NCBI GenBank assembly: GCA_934402055.1
Contig: CAKRTC010000004.1
Span: forward strand, 1-64,000
Reading direction: 5' to 3'
Length of the DNA: 64,000 nucleotides
Origin: an uncultured Lachnospiraceae bacterium
Lineage (GTDB): Bacteria > Bacillota > Clostridia > Lachnospirales > Lachnospiraceae
In this document: in pieces, positions 8,503 to 18,256 of the stretch
Numbering within the stretch: the first letter of the stretch is position 1
How the letters are laid out: every line of letters starts with the position of its first letter
Notes under the pieces: generated by a model
Databases searched by the model: none
What the model saw: the letters and a program-made list of their open reading frames with translations, nothing else
Told to the model about the DNA's origin: nothing
Program-made: the position numbers and the translations under genes

Positions 8503-10122
8503 TCAGCTGTTGTTATCGGCTGTATCATTGCTTTCGTCAGCTTCGGGAGCTGCTTCGCTGCCTTCACTAAGCTGAACATCATTATCTTCCGGCTGCTCGT
8601 CGGCATCAGAGAGTGTTGCTATCTCGTCTGTATTCTCATCCTCGATACGCTCTGCTCTGATCACTCTGCGAGGTCTGCGCTTTCTCTCGGGTCTTCTGAT
8701 TACCTGAGTCTCATCTGCGGCATTGGTCTCTGTCTCGCTGCTGTCATCGGCACTGAAATCATGCTTTAACAGTTCCTTGACATCACCCATCTCTCCCGAT
8801 ACGCTCTCAACTGTAGAGTTGGCAACCATAGATGCCTTGTCCGACTTATCTGCGATCTTCATGTCCGAATCGTCCTCGGCTCTGAATCTGTCGAGTGACT
8901 TTCTTCTGTAAGCTCGCTGTGCCTTTTCGTTGCTCTTGAATCTTACAGACATATATACGCTTATCATTACCGCTGCGAATGCAATTACTGCAAGTGCAAC
9001 TATGATGATAAGTCTTGTCTCGGCGCTTCTCTGAGCCGCCGTATACTTAGTCTCAAGATCTCCGTACTCGGCAGAACTTACCGCACCTGATGCGATAGGA
9101 TCCTCAAAGTATCTCTGAATAGTCTTCTCTGTCATATCATAACGATAGAAGCCTATGTTGCCGTATCTGTCTTCATCTCCCGACTTGGAGGAATCTGCAG
9201 TCATACCGTATACTACGCAATACTCAGGATTCTCGGATGCGCCCCATACCCATCCCTGGACCTTCTGTCCGTCAATGGTGATAGTTCCTTCCTTAAGTCC
9301 CTCAGGTACATCCGCATCTGCCGGAGGATTCATAACTATGATGGTCTTGCCCTTTGAGGAAAGCTTGATGCCTTCAACATTCTGAGCACCCTCACCTGTA
9401 TCCTCAGGTCCGCCTTCTACCTTGCTTACATTGATTGTGTACTGCTGTGAAGAAGATCCGTCGGCAGCATTTACAGTAATAACTACGCTTGAATCTCCGT
9501 CAGGAAGTGAATCGTTGCCGCTTGTGCTTACTACGGAAGAAGGATCTGCCGGAATAGCGTTGACGGTAAGCTTAGATACTCCGAGACCGACTGTCAGGCT
9601 GTAAGTTGTGTTGTCCGCACTGAATGCAGGCTCAAGTGTTCCCGGATATACGTCAAGTGAACCAAGTGCCGTATTTGATGATGCTCCCTGTGCGGCACTT
9701 ACCGTTACAGCAGAGCTTCCCAAATGTGTAAACTCTATAGGCTGATCGTTGGAATCATATACCTCATAGCTGTCTATACCTATGTTAAATGATCCTGCCG
9801 CAGATGTCTTAAACTTAAGGTTGTACTCAAGCTGAGCTGTTCCTGAACCGTTTGATGCTCCGTGAACTCTTACAGCACCCGCGCCTCCGTCGGCATCCGT
9901 ACCTGATACGAACTCCAGTCCGTCTGTAGGATATGTAAGTACTACATTGGCACTGCTGAGTGCTGTACCCTCGTCAGCCGTTATCTTCATGCTGACATTT
10001 ACCTCATCCCCGACAGATACCTGCGGATCGGAGAAGCTTATGGTTCCCTGTGCGGCAAATGCTGTAAATGCAGATACCGCGCAAAGCATTAAAGCTATTA
10101 TTCCTGTCTTGAATAATTTCAT
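8503..10122 (-). CDS. Cohesin/cadherin-like domain surface protein with one membrane helix
   Basis: The 539-residue protein has a signal peptide (1-23, AFA-A cleavage), a cohesin-like domain (about 25-145, beginning GTISFSDPQVSVGDEV), a cadherin-like beta-sandwich domain (about 155-235, with DNTTYSLTV and YTINVSK), a small unassigned domain, then one membrane helix (about 370-392) and a long charged Ser/Asp/Glu cytoplasmic tail with an Arg-rich patch (RRPERKRRPRR). Predicted topology is type I: extracellular adhesion domains, cytoplasmic tail. It follows the glucosaminidase gene by 22 bases, and both proteins share the cadherin-like domain, so they probably work together at the cell wall. Ligand unknown; a cellulosome role is not supported here. 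Confidence 0.75.
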   Translation of the reverse strand: MKLFKTGIIALMLCAVSAFTAFAAQGTISFSDPQVSVGDEVNVSMKITADEGTALSSANVVLTYPTDGLEFVSGTDADGGAGAVRVHGASNGSGTAQLEYNLKFKTSAAGSFNIGIDSYEVYDSNDQPIEFTHLGSSAVTVSAAQGASSNTALGSLDVYPGTLEPAFSADNTTYSLTVGLGVSKLTVNAIPADPSSVVSTSGNDSLPDGDSSVVITVNAADGSSSQQYTINVSKVEGGPEDTGEGAQNVEGIKLSSKGKTIIVMNPPADADVPEGLKEGTITIDGQKVQGWVWGASENPEYCVVYGMTADSSKSGDEDRYGNIGFYRYDMTEKTIQRYFEDPIASGAVSSAEYGDLETKYTAAQRSAETRLIIIVALAVIAFAAVMISVYMSVRFKSNEKAQRAYRRKSLDRFRAEDDSDMKIADKSDKASMVANSTVESVSGEMGDVKELLKHDFSADDSSETETNAADETQVIRRPERKRRPRRVIRAERIEDENTDEIATLSDADEQPEDNDVQLSEGSEAAPEADESNDTADNNS

Positions 10123-10144
10123 AATAATTTTCTACCCCTTGATA

Positions 10145-12436
10145 TCACATAGGTCCTGCGCCGATAACGACCGAACCCGAATCAGATGTCGTATTGTTTC
10201 CCGAAGTACCTGCTCCCGGGCCGGATGATCCACCGGGTCCTATAATATTTCCCGGACCATAGCTGCCTGCAGAAACAGTCGAATCACTTACGCTACTGTC
10301 TGTTGTAACATTGTCTCGCCTTGTGATGTTGAGCTTATATGTCCTCTCATCACCGTTTGCAGCCTTGACAGTAATGCTGATATCGTTGCTTCCGACATTA
10401 AGTGCGACATTTCCCGCACCGCTTACCGTTGCACCCGAATCTATAGTCACGGCATTGATGTTGACATTAGCCGAGCTTCCGTCAACTATGAGGCTGTAGC
10501 TCTCGGTATCCATGTTGAAGGTAGGAGTGATTATATAACCGTCAACGCTCAGAGACTTAAGCTTGTTGTTAGGATTGCCGTCACCGGTCGGAAGTGTGGT
10601 ACTATCAGGCATATTCTCATATACAGGTATCTTGAACGACAATGCCGTTCCCTTCATATCGCTTGAATATGCATTTGAGACCTTTGCACCCTCGGAAGCT
10701 GCCGCAAGCACATGTGTCATAAACTGATGATTGTACTTGTTGCTGCCCTGTACGTTGAACTTCTTGAGATAGAAGGTATCCTGACCGCTGCTTACATAGT
10801 TTGCACCGTATTGCTTGGCACCTCCTATGATAGCCTTCTCTATCGTATTCCACGGACGATCTCCGTTTCCGCTCTCCGAAGCATACTTAAGTCCTGCCTG
10901 AACCGCTGTCATTCCGTCGTGAGCATAAGCTCCGGTATTAAAAAAGTTGTAGTATCCCGGATAAGTGCTGTTGGTTCCCGAAATCAGATCACTTGTGCCC
11001 TTGCCCTGCTCCTGAAGTATGGCAGCCGCAAGCACATAAGGACTTACTCCGGACTGTTCAGCCGCCTTCATGATTATATCCACATAAGGCACTTTCTTAA
11101 GCTGCGGAGCCTGCTGAGTACTCTCAGTCGTGCTTACATTCTTTGTGTAAATGTTGCCCGAAGCATCTATCCATTTACCGTCTGCATCAACATTGTAACC
11201 GTCAACCACAGTTGAAACCGCAAGTGAACCGTCACTGTAGAAATAATAGCATTCCGCAACACCGTCATTGTTGCCGTCAAGCCAGTTCCAGCCGTTGTTC
11301 AGATTGCTCCCTGCAGCCTTATCATAATATATCCATTTGCCGGCAGCATCCTTCTGCCAGTTTGCATATGCCTTGATATTACCCGATACCGCATCAAAAA
11401 GCGATGCAAATGTACTCTTTGTATTATCCGCCGACTGTCCCGGTCCGATAACTCTTACCGCGGTACTTCCGCTGCTCGATGAACTGCCGGGGCCTGATGT
11501 GCTTCCCGGTCCTATGACATTGCTCGAGCTGCTTCCTCCCGGTCCTGCACTTCCGGAAGAACTGCCTGATGAAGTTGCAGGTGAAAGATTTGCGACACTG
11601 CCCTCGATAACGGTACCGCCTTCAATGACACTTCCTTCTATAGGCACTATAGCCTCTCCGGCAAGGAAGGTTCCTGCGACAAGCTTCTCTAGTCCTGCCT
11701 TTGTCTGTACAGAATGATCATATTTCTGCAGCTCAAACTGGAATATGTAAGGATCGCTCAGAAAATTCCTCGGATCCATATAATACTCAATAAGCTGTTT
11801 TGAAGCCTGAACCCAGGTTGCTCCGTCAAAGCCCGGCCAATAGTTATTTGCCCAGTCGAATGCTCCCGTTGCTGTTGATTTCCATGAGGAAATGGACGTG
11901 TTTCCTACGAGATTACGTCCTATCTTAGCCTCCTCATTGATGACAGTATTCCAGTCAAGTCCTGTCTTCTGTGCGGTAAATATCCAGTTCGGATATTTCT
12001 GATGCAGCCCGCGGAGTCCGTTCTTATAGCTCTCCGGAAATCCCTGAGTATTAAGCCACTGCTCAAATGAACCGTCGGATGCCGAATAAGTTGCATTTAT
12101 GCTTATATAGTCGTAACGCGCATATCCGCTTCCGCCGTTCCATGATATCTTGTACCAGGTATAGCCGTCGCTTCCCTTAGCTTCTCCTGTAACGGTGACG
12201 TTTGTTCCTGCTGTCAGGGTTGCTACCTTACTGTTGGAGGTGCCAGGTCCGGAGCGCACATTCACTCTGTCGGTATTGATTATAGCGGTCTTATTGTCCG
12301 CATAGCTTACAAGCATGAAGGCATTGCCGAACATGCTTCCCGAAGCAGCCACAGAGCCGAAGCTAAGTGAGGCTGCAAGCAGAGCCGCCGACACTCTTTT
12401 CATCTTTTTTGAAATATATCTGAAATTCTTCTTCAT
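10145..12436 (-). CDS. Secreted SH3b-glucosaminidase with cadherin-like domain
   Basis: Predicted peptidoglycan N-acetylglucosaminidase. Domains by residue (numbered from the ATG at 12434..12436): signal region 1-45; SH3b (about 50-112, VNVRSGPGTSN); an autolysin-associated region (about 120-265); a Ser/Gly linker with VIGPG motifs; two cell-wall-binding-like repeats (about 360-425, WxYYD and YYFYSDG); a glucosaminidase domain (about 450-590, with AAILQEQG supplying the likely catalytic Glu and YYNFFNTGAY); a cadherin-like domain (about 630-710); and a Gly/Ser tail ending in IGAGPM. An in-frame TTG at 12464..12466 would add ten residues but has no RBS. The -10/-35 pair at 12502..12530 lies just upstream. 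Confidence 0.85.
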   Translation of the reverse strand: MKKNFRYISKKMKRVSAALLAASLSFGSVAASGSMFGNAFMLVSYADNKTAIINTDRVNVRSGPGTSNSKVATLTAGTNVTVTGEAKGSDGYTWYKISWNGGSGYARYDYISINATYSASDGSFEQWLNTQGFPESYKNGLRGLHQKYPNWIFTAQKTGLDWNTVINEEAKIGRNLVGNTSISSWKSTATGAFDWANNYWPGFDGATWVQASKQLIEYYMDPRNFLSDPYIFQFELQKYDHSVQTKAGLEKLVAGTFLAGEAIVPIEGSVIEGGTVIEGSVANLSPATSSGSSSGSAGPGGSSSSNVIGPGSTSGPGSSSSSGSTAVRVIGPGQSADNTKSTFASLFDAVSGNIKAYANWQKDAAGKWIYYDKAAGSNLNNGWNWLDGNNDGVAECYYFYSDGSLAVSTVVDGYNVDADGKWIDASGNIYTKNVSTTESTQQAPQLKKVPYVDIIMKAAEQSGVSPYVLAAAILQEQGKGTSDLISGTNSTYPGYYNFFNTGAYAHDGMTAVQAGLKYASESGNGDRPWNTIEKAIIGGAKQYGANYVSSGQDTFYLKKFNVQGSNKYNHQFMTHVLAAASEGAKVSNAYSSDMKGTALSFKIPVYENMPDSTTLPTGDGNPNNKLKSLSVDGYIITPTFNMDTESYSLIVDGSSANVNINAVTIDSGATVSGAGNVALNVGSNDISITVKAANGDERTYKLNITRRDNVTTDSSVSDSTVSAGSYGPGNIIGPGGSSGPGAGTSGNNTTSDSGSVVIGAGPM

Positions 12437-12501
12437 TTTCAAACGTTTTTTCTTTCTCTGTACCAAAAGGGCACAGTAATCCCTGCTTAAAGTTCTATAA
12501 A

Positions 12502-12530
12502 ATTATAAAGGCTTAATATTTCTGTGTCTA
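12502..12530 (-). promoter_or_regulatory. Sigma-A-type promoter of the glucosaminidase gene
   Basis: On the minus strand TAGACA (12525..12530) is separated by 17 bases from TATAAT (12502..12507). This is one mismatch from the -35 consensus and a perfect -10. Confidence 0.6.
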
Positions 12531-12579
12531 TAATGTTTACCGAACTCTAAATTAAACGTAAGAAAAACGCAAAAAAGCA

Positions 12580-13845
12580 TTACAAGTGCCTGAGCCCCTT
12601 GGGATAGTGATTTTTCACGGTTCTTCCTGTGAGTTTGCCCAATCCGAGCGGGTATCCGTCATACATAACTGTCAGCCATCCGCCATCCGAGCAAAGCTCA
12701 TATTCCGCCTCGTCCGGTCTGTCCAATTCTATTACATTACCCTTAAGATATGACAATGCTGTGTCCTCATTTTTTAGCTTAAGGCAATTCTCATCTATGG
12801 AACCGAAGACTCCTGCCAAAGCTTCGGCATGCGAGGGCTCGTATCTCGTCTTGCCTTTTTTGTCTGTAACGGATTCTCCCGGCTCCACGCCTGTCCTTAG
12901 TACATGAAGCTTTTGTTTCTTCATATATGATGCAATAGCCGAAAGATCGGCACATTTCTCGCGCTTTGGTTTAATTCGGCTGTCCGCATCATCCGCCTTT
13001 TCAAGCACCGCACAGAAATGCCCCTCTCCCTTTATCTTATGTGGATAGAGTGTTTCTTCCTCTATCAGCCTGAATTCCGGATATTCTTTGAGAAATTCCG
13101 CTATCTGCTCTTCATTTTCGCCCTTCTCAAAGGTACAGGTGGAGTAAATGAGTCTTCCTCCCGGCTTAAGCATATGCTGTGCTCCTTCAAGCACTTCTCT
13201 TTGCCTCTCTATGCAGGCTTCGACATTTGCCTCACTCCACTCGGAAACTGCGGTCTCATCCTTACGCATCATTCCCTCACCGGAGCACGGTGCATCTACT
13301 ATTATCTTGTCAAAAAATCCTGTAAATGCTGCCGCAAGCTCATCCGGATACGCCGAGCAGACTATGCAGTTATCAAAGCCCATACGTTCTATATTGGAGC
13401 TTAATATCCTTGCCCTCTTTGCTATGGGCTCGTTCGAAACAAGTATCCCGGCCTTGGCGGCAGCCTGAGTCGATTTACCGCCCGGAGCGGCGCAAAGATC
13501 AAGTACTATATCATCCGGCTCTATTTCAGCCTTCTCAGCGGTGATCATTGCCGAGGGTTCCTGTATATAGAAGACGCCTGCATCATGATAAGGGGAGAGT
13601 CCGGGTCTTAAGCTCTCGGATTCTTCGTAATAATATGCATCCTTACACCACGGCACCGGAGTGAGAGACCATTCATCTGTGAGCTTTGTTATGGTCTCCG
13701 GACGAACCTTTCTTGTATTGAATCTCAGTGCTTTCACAGCAGGCTTATCGTATTCCGCAAAAAAGGCATCGAACTCTTCGCCCAGTGCCTTTTTCATTCT
13801 GTCCGTATATTCTCTCGGTAAATTTTCTTTTCTCATAAGAGACAA
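12580..13845 (-). CDS. rsmF: 16S rRNA m5C methyltransferase, RsmB/RsmF (NOP2/Sun) family
   Basis: The 421-residue protein transfers a methyl group from SAM to a cytosine of rRNA. The SAM-binding loop is CAAPGGKSTQ, and the two family cysteines are present: the Pro-Cys in DAPCSGEG and the Thr-Cys in YSTCTFEKGENEE. A C-terminal RsmF-like/PUA-like extension follows (about 290-421). The reading frame begins at TTG (13843..13845) five bases after AAGGAT; an ATG three codons later (13836) is a possible alternative. RsmF rather than RsmB is inferred from the absence of an N-terminal NusB domain and from the C-terminal extension. Confidence 0.88.
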   Translation of the reverse strand: MSLMRKENLPREYTDRMKKALGEEFDAFFAEYDKPAVKALRFNTRKVRPETITKLTDEWSLTPVPWCKDAYYYEESESLRPGLSPYHDAGVFYIQEPSAMITAEKAEIEPDDIVLDLCAAPGGKSTQAAAKAGILVSNEPIAKRARILSSNIERMGFDNCIVCSAYPDELAAAFTGFFDKIIVDAPCSGEGMMRKDETAVSEWSEANVEACIERQREVLEGAQHMLKPGGRLIYSTCTFEKGENEEQIAEFLKEYPEFRLIEEETLYPHKIKGEGHFCAVLEKADDADSRIKPKREKCADLSAIASYMKKQKLHVLRTGVEPGESVTDKKGKTRYEPSHAEALAGVFGSIDENCLKLKNEDTALSYLKGNVIELDRPDEAEYELCSDGGWLTVMYDGYPLGLGKLTGRTVKNHYPKGLRHL

Positions 13846-13934
13846 TATCTATCCTTAAAATAATAAAACTATCGCAGGGGAACAGTTTTTCTTATTTCCT
13901 CCCCCACAAAAAAGATCATTGTATATTCCTGTCA

Positions 13935-13975
13935 TCCGGCATACAGCAATCATTAAGCTCAGGCTGTATACCGGA
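13935..13975 (-). terminator. Hairpin downstream of the HerA-like gene
   Basis: TCCGGCATACAGC pairs almost perfectly with GCTGTATACCGGA, seven bases past the HerA-like stop. There is no clear T-run, so it may be a 3'-end stabiliser rather than an intrinsic terminator. Confidence 0.4.
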
Positions 13976-13981
13976 CAATAA

Positions 13982-15664
13982 TCACAGTTTAAACAGTGTA
14001 CCTATTATATTACGTCCGAGGCTGGCACCTACATTTCCTCCTAGAGTCTTGCCGAAGGATCCTCCCATAGTACCTCCTATAGCCTTGCCCAGCTCACGTC
14101 CTATCGAACCGCTTGTAGTTGAAGCAACACTCTTAACTCCGGTCTTAAGCGCTCTCTTTGCTTTTTCCTCCTGCTTCGCGGCAGCTTTTTCTGCAGCTGC
14201 CTTGGCTTTGGCAGCTTCTCTCTCTGCTTGTGCAGCTGCCCTTTCCGCGGCTTTTTCTGCGGCAGCCTGTTCCTTTGCTGCTTCCTTCTCAGCTGCTGCC
14301 TTGGCCTTGGCTTCCGCTTCTGCCTTAGCCTTTTCTTCGACTATCCTTGCGTTTTCCTCATCTATCTGTATCTGTCTGCGCTGTAGGAATTCGTAAGCCG
14401 AATCATTATCCACAGACTCCCAATACTTATCGGCAATCGCATCCGTAAGTATCGCATCCTTTCTTGCCGCTGAGGTAATAGTACCCATCAGGCTCTCAGG
14501 CGGTAATATATATGCATGCTCACATGGCGTAGGAATACCCTTGGCATCAAGCATTGATACGACTGCCTCACCTGTTCCGAGCTGCTGTAAAAGCTCGGCT
14601 GTGTCAAAAGCAGGATTAACTCTGAAGGACTCTGCAGCCGTCTTCACGGCCTTCATTTCCTTAGGCGTATATGCTCTGAGTGCATGCTCTATCTTATTCG
14701 ACAGCTGTGACATTACATCATTAGGAATGTCCGCCGGAGACTGAGTCGCAAAGAATATGCCCACACCCTTGGATCGGATAAGCTTAACGACCTGTGTTAT
14801 CTTATCATTCAGAGCCGGAGAGGCATTATCAAAGAGCAAATGCGCCTCATCAAAGAAGAATACCATCTTTGGCTTTTCAGGATCTCCCACCTCAGGTAAT
14901 GACTCAAAAAGCTCTGACATAAGGAAAAGCATGAATGCTGTATAGAGCTTTGGCTTATTGATCAGTATCTCGGCCGAAAGCACATTTATCATGCCTCGTC
15001 CGTTATCATCGGTTCTGAAGAGATCATGGATGTCGATTGCAGGCTCTCCGAAGAATACATCTCCTCCCTCTGCCTCAAGCGCAACTATGGCTCTTATAAT
15101 AGTATTGACCGTCACCTTGGCAATACGTCCGTAGTTTGCCTCAAAATCCGCCATGTTATCGGCTACATAGTTGAGCATTGACTTAAGATCCTTGGTATCA
15201 AGGAGCAGCAGCCCTTGGTCATCTGCGATCTTGAATACTACAGAGAGCACATCGCTCTGAGTGTCGTTAAGACCGAGACACTGTGCAAGCAGCATAGGCC
15301 CCATCTCGGATATAGTAGTGCGGAGCGGGATTCCTTTTTCACCGTAAATGTCAAAGAAGGCAGTCGGAAAACGCTTATAGGCAAAGCTATCCCCCAAACT
15401 AAAGCGCTTTATGCGCTCCTGCATATTGTCATTGTCCTGTCCCGGCAGCATGAATCCTCCTAGATCTCCCTTGACATCCGCCATAAATACCGGAACTCCG
15501 AGCTCCGAGAGAGACTCTGAGATCACCTTAAGAGTAACGGTCTTACCCGTACCTGTAGCACCGCAGATAAAGCCGTGTCTGTTCATTGTCTTTGGGTCAA
15601 GATAAAGTCTGGTTTCGTAATTTTCACCCGTGGAGGCAAACCATATTTTTCCGTTATCGATCAT
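13982..15664 (-). CDS. HerA-like ATPase (DUF853 / YjgR family)
   Basis: This 560-residue P-loop ATPase has a Walker A motif (GATGTGKTVTLK, about residues 35-46), a Walker B-like VFFFDEAHLLFD (about 265-276) and a Gln-containing sensor stretch (FFATQSPADIPNDV). Residues about 415-510 form a long Ala/Glu/Lys coiled coil (repeated EKAAAE units), followed by a Gly-rich tail (GTMGGSFGKTLGG). DUF853 proteins resemble the C-terminal domain of HerA-type translocases; their cellular role is unsettled. Its ATG overlaps nothing but abuts the stop of the upstream polymerase gene, and GGAGAG lies six bases before it. Confidence 0.88.
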   Translation of the reverse strand: MIDNGKIWFASTGENYETRLYLDPKTMNRHGFICGATGTGKTVTLKVISESLSELGVPVFMADVKGDLGGFMLPGQDNDNMQERIKRFSLGDSFAYKRFPTAFFDIYGEKGIPLRTTISEMGPMLLAQCLGLNDTQSDVLSVVFKIADDQGLLLLDTKDLKSMLNYVADNMADFEANYGRIAKVTVNTIIRAIVALEAEGGDVFFGEPAIDIHDLFRTDDNGRGMINVLSAEILINKPKLYTAFMLFLMSELFESLPEVGDPEKPKMVFFFDEAHLLFDNASPALNDKITQVVKLIRSKGVGIFFATQSPADIPNDVMSQLSNKIEHALRAYTPKEMKAVKTAAESFRVNPAFDTAELLQQLGTGEAVVSMLDAKGIPTPCEHAYILPPESLMGTITSAARKDAILTDAIADKYWESVDNDSAYEFLQRRQIQIDEENARIVEEKAKAEAEAKAKAAAEKEAAKEQAAAEKAAERAAAQAEREAAKAKAAAEKAAAKQEEKAKRALKTGVKSVASTTSGSIGRELGKAIGGTMGGSFGKTLGGNVGASLGRNIIGTLFKL

Positions 15665-17029
15665 TTAAGTCTCTCCTGTTTCCCAATAAAAATACCGTGT
15701 GCTGAATAATTTAAGTGTACCACCGATGGCGGTGATTCCAAAGTAAAACCATGTTGTCGGGTTTGAGAACCAGGTCGTGAAGAAGGACAGCAGCAGGTAT
15801 ATGCTTATCTGTGCGTATAGAAGTATAGCAAATATATCTCCATTAGACCTCAAGGCTCTGCGTTCTATAATTGCGGCAGCCGCAGCTATGATAAAGCAGA
15901 AAACAAATACCCCGACAATACCGAAATCATAGAAGCTGTCATATATCAAAGTGACTGTAGTAAGCTCTTCCTTGGTCACATATATAGGAAATGCAACCAG
16001 CTCCGGATGCAGGAACTTAAGTCCGCTCAAGGCAAAGACCGGGAACAGCATCCTGAGTCCGTGAGTATGCTCCTCCAGCTCTCTGACAAGACAGTTGAAA
16101 TTATCAAAATTATTGGCAATGTATATATACGGCTGAGATATAAATATAGGCATTGCCTTATTTTTCATCTCGAAGATGCCGTTCAGATATTCGATACTGT
16201 GTGCTCTCTCGTAGGTGATAAATACATATAGCATAATCATCACGATCATAACGGCAAATGCCGCAAAAAGCTGTTTTATCCCTATTCTTATATTTATCCT
16301 GGCGCCTCGGGATATAAGCATTACAGCCGCAGCGAGCAGTATGCCGCAGAAAAGCTGATATCTTGATACCAGCAATATAGGTATAAACAAGCCTAAACCC
16401 ATACATATTGTTATATCAGCCCGCTTTAATACAGAAATTTCTGAAAATGTCCTTCCTTCAAGTTCATTCTTAAATATCAAAGCACCAAGGGCCGGAAGAA
16501 GCACGCAGCTTACCGTAAAATAATGCAGTCCGCTGACATGAAAATACGAGTAGGCATGCGGTGTATCCGTTGTAAACAGCGGAATGTATCCTAATATCAG
16601 AGCCTCAGCCGTGAGACTAAGCAAGGATATTACAGCTATTGCATTCAGCATTATATAAGCTATCTTAGTGTCCGTAGACTCTGAACTTTTCTGTATAACA
16701 ACAGTCTCCTTGTTTCTGCTTCCCTCATAAGCATTTACAGCCTTATATCCCAATATAAATGCTGCATAAGCGAGATAAAAAGCTATCCAGCTCAGCGACT
16801 CCCAATCTGTCTCAAGATATGAGAGCTTAAGACATGAAACACCTACTCCGCCTATCCACGATATAGAAAAAACAGCAGGAGGGCATACTCTCCTGCCGTA
16901 TTTAAGATAATAATAAATTGACAAAGCAACAGCCGCTGCCATAAGCAATATGCCGGAGAGGATATACAGTCCTGCTCTCGACATAATAAAGCTTATTGCA
17001 TATACGACAGTAAAAATAACGAATTCCAT
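15665..17029 (-). CDS. Wzy-like oligosaccharide repeat unit polymerase (polytopic membrane protein)
   Basis: The 454-residue protein has about 11-12 hydrophobic helices and a large extracytoplasmic loop near residues 300-345, the layout of O-antigen/oligosaccharide polymerases. No glycosyltransferases or flippase are adjacent, so the polymer made is unknown. It is sandwiched between ybbR/cdaR (six bases upstream) and the HerA-like ATPase (directly abutting), suggesting one transcript with the c-di-AMP module. Family assignment rests on topology and length; an O-antigen ligase is an alternative. Confidence 0.6.
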   Translation of the reverse strand: MEFVIFTVVYAISFIMSRAGLYILSGILLMAAAVALSIYYYLKYGRRVCPPAVFSISWIGGVGVSCLKLSYLETDWESLSWIAFYLAYAAFILGYKAVNAYEGSRNKETVVIQKSSESTDTKIAYIMLNAIAVISLLSLTAEALILGYIPLFTTDTPHAYSYFHVSGLHYFTVSCVLLPALGALIFKNELEGRTFSEISVLKRADITICMGLGLFIPILLVSRYQLFCGILLAAAVMLISRGARINIRIGIKQLFAAFAVMIVMIMLYVFITYERAHSIEYLNGIFEMKNKAMPIFISQPYIYIANNFDNFNCLVRELEEHTHGLRMLFPVFALSGLKFLHPELVAFPIYVTKEELTTVTLIYDSFYDFGIVGVFVFCFIIAAAAAIIERRALRSNGDIFAILLYAQISIYLLLSFFTTWFSNPTTWFYFGITAIGGTLKLFSTRYFYWETGET

Positions 17030-17035
17030 CTATAC

Positions 17036-18256
17036 TCAATTTTCCTTATTGTGAGTAAGTGCATCAGTAATATGCTTTTTTGTCTCATGTACCGTACTCT
17101 CCTGAGTCTGAGCTTCCGTATCATTGCCCTCGCGGATATTATCTGAAGGAGCAGACTCCTGAACGGATGCATGAGTTGTATCAGGATTGTTGGCACCTGC
17201 TGTCGTTGCAGCTTCGGCGCCTTCGCTTGCGGCAGTGCTTTCTGCTCCGGTCTCGGTAATTACAGCCGCTCCCGATTCCTGTTCCGCAATAGTGCCCTGC
17301 TTATTTATCCTTGCAACAAGTGCGGTATTTCCGACATTTGTTGTATACACGCCGTCAGGCAGATAATCCTTAACGTCTACAGAAGCAGAGACATCACTTG
17401 TCGCTCCGCCGATATTAAGTATATCCGCAGGCAATACAAGCTCATTCATACTGTCTATGACAGCTTTGTCTCCGTATATCTCTACAAAGCCCGGCTCTAT
17501 ATTGACAGCACCGAGTTCATAGCCCTCCGCAGGATCTCCGGTAGTCTGTGCCATCAGAGTAACCATCTTTTTCTCATAGATAGGAATGTTATAGCTTACA
17601 GAGTTCTTGATGACCAGTCTTGTATCCGGTGTTATCTTGTTGTCATTGGCATCATAATACAGGAATTCGGCATTGCCCCATACCGCACTGGCCGCACCAT
17701 CAATATTGACCTCAAAGCCTATTCGGCTTATCTTGCCAATCTCGGAGTTAGGTCCGTATATAGTCACATGGCTCGGCGAGTAGCTAAGCTCTCCTTTTTC
17801 AAAGCCTTCCTGTGGTGTACCTACTATGGTAGGATTGAGATCAAAGGTCTTCTCCTGCATATCCTCTGTAGTTGCATGTACGACCAGAGGCGTTACACTT
17901 ACATCCGATACTATATCCTTGACTCTGTCGTCTACCGTTACATAGACAGGCAAAGCTCCTGTTATCGAATAATCACGCATATCTACATAGACTCTGAAAT
18001 CCGATGCGGACACCTGAGTTCTGCGTGTTGTTCTGACCTTGAAGCTTACCTTGGCGTTGTAGCTGTCTATATTGTAATACTTATCAAGATTGGTGAGTGT
18101 TTCGTCATAATCGACCTCTATCGTCTGAGAAACGCTCGACTTTATCTCCGGGTCGGAGACATTTACAACAATAAGCCAGATCCCGAGTGCAACAAAAAAT
18201 GAGACCAGCTTAAGCATCTTATTATTTTTAAATAATCCCTTGATCTTATTTTTCAT
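17036..18256 (-). CDS. cdaR: YbbR domain protein CdaR
   Basis: CdaR is the membrane-anchored partner that modulates the diadenylate cyclase CdaA. The 406-residue product has one N-terminal membrane helix (about 14-32, FVALGIWLIVV), YbbR repeats on the outer face (about 40-310) and a low-complexity Ala/Ser/Thr/Glu tail (about 310-406) that is long for the family. I chose the ATG at 18254..18256; upstream in-frame codons would only add an unlikely Arg/Ser stretch inside cdaA. It overlaps the cdaA stop by 11 bases, the usual cdaA-cdaR coupling. The common third member glmM is not found downstream; a Wzy-like gene is there instead. Confidence 0.9.
   Translation of the reverse strand: MKNKIKGLFKNNKMLKLVSFFVALGIWLIVVNVSDPEIKSSVSQTIEVDYDETLTNLDKYYNIDSYNAKVSFKVRTTRRTQVSASDFRVYVDMRDYSITGALPVYVTVDDRVKDIVSDVSVTPLVVHATTEDMQEKTFDLNPTIVGTPQEGFEKGELSYSPSHVTIYGPNSEIGKISRIGFEVNIDGAASAVWGNAEFLYYDANDNKITPDTRLVIKNSVSYNIPIYEKKMVTLMAQTTGDPAEGYELGAVNIEPGFVEIYGDKAVIDSMNELVLPADILNIGGATSDVSASVDVKDYLPDGVYTTNVGNTALVARINKQGTIAEQESGAAVITETGAESTAASEGAEAATTAGANNPDTTHASVQESAPSDNIREGNDTEAQTQESTVHETKKHITDALTHNKEN

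Noticed and set aside
17171..18202. Long plus-strand open frame (343 codons) opposite cdaR
   Set aside because: It lies antisense to a clear YbbR-repeat protein, has Cys/Tyr/Arg-rich composition typical of shadow frames and no RBS.
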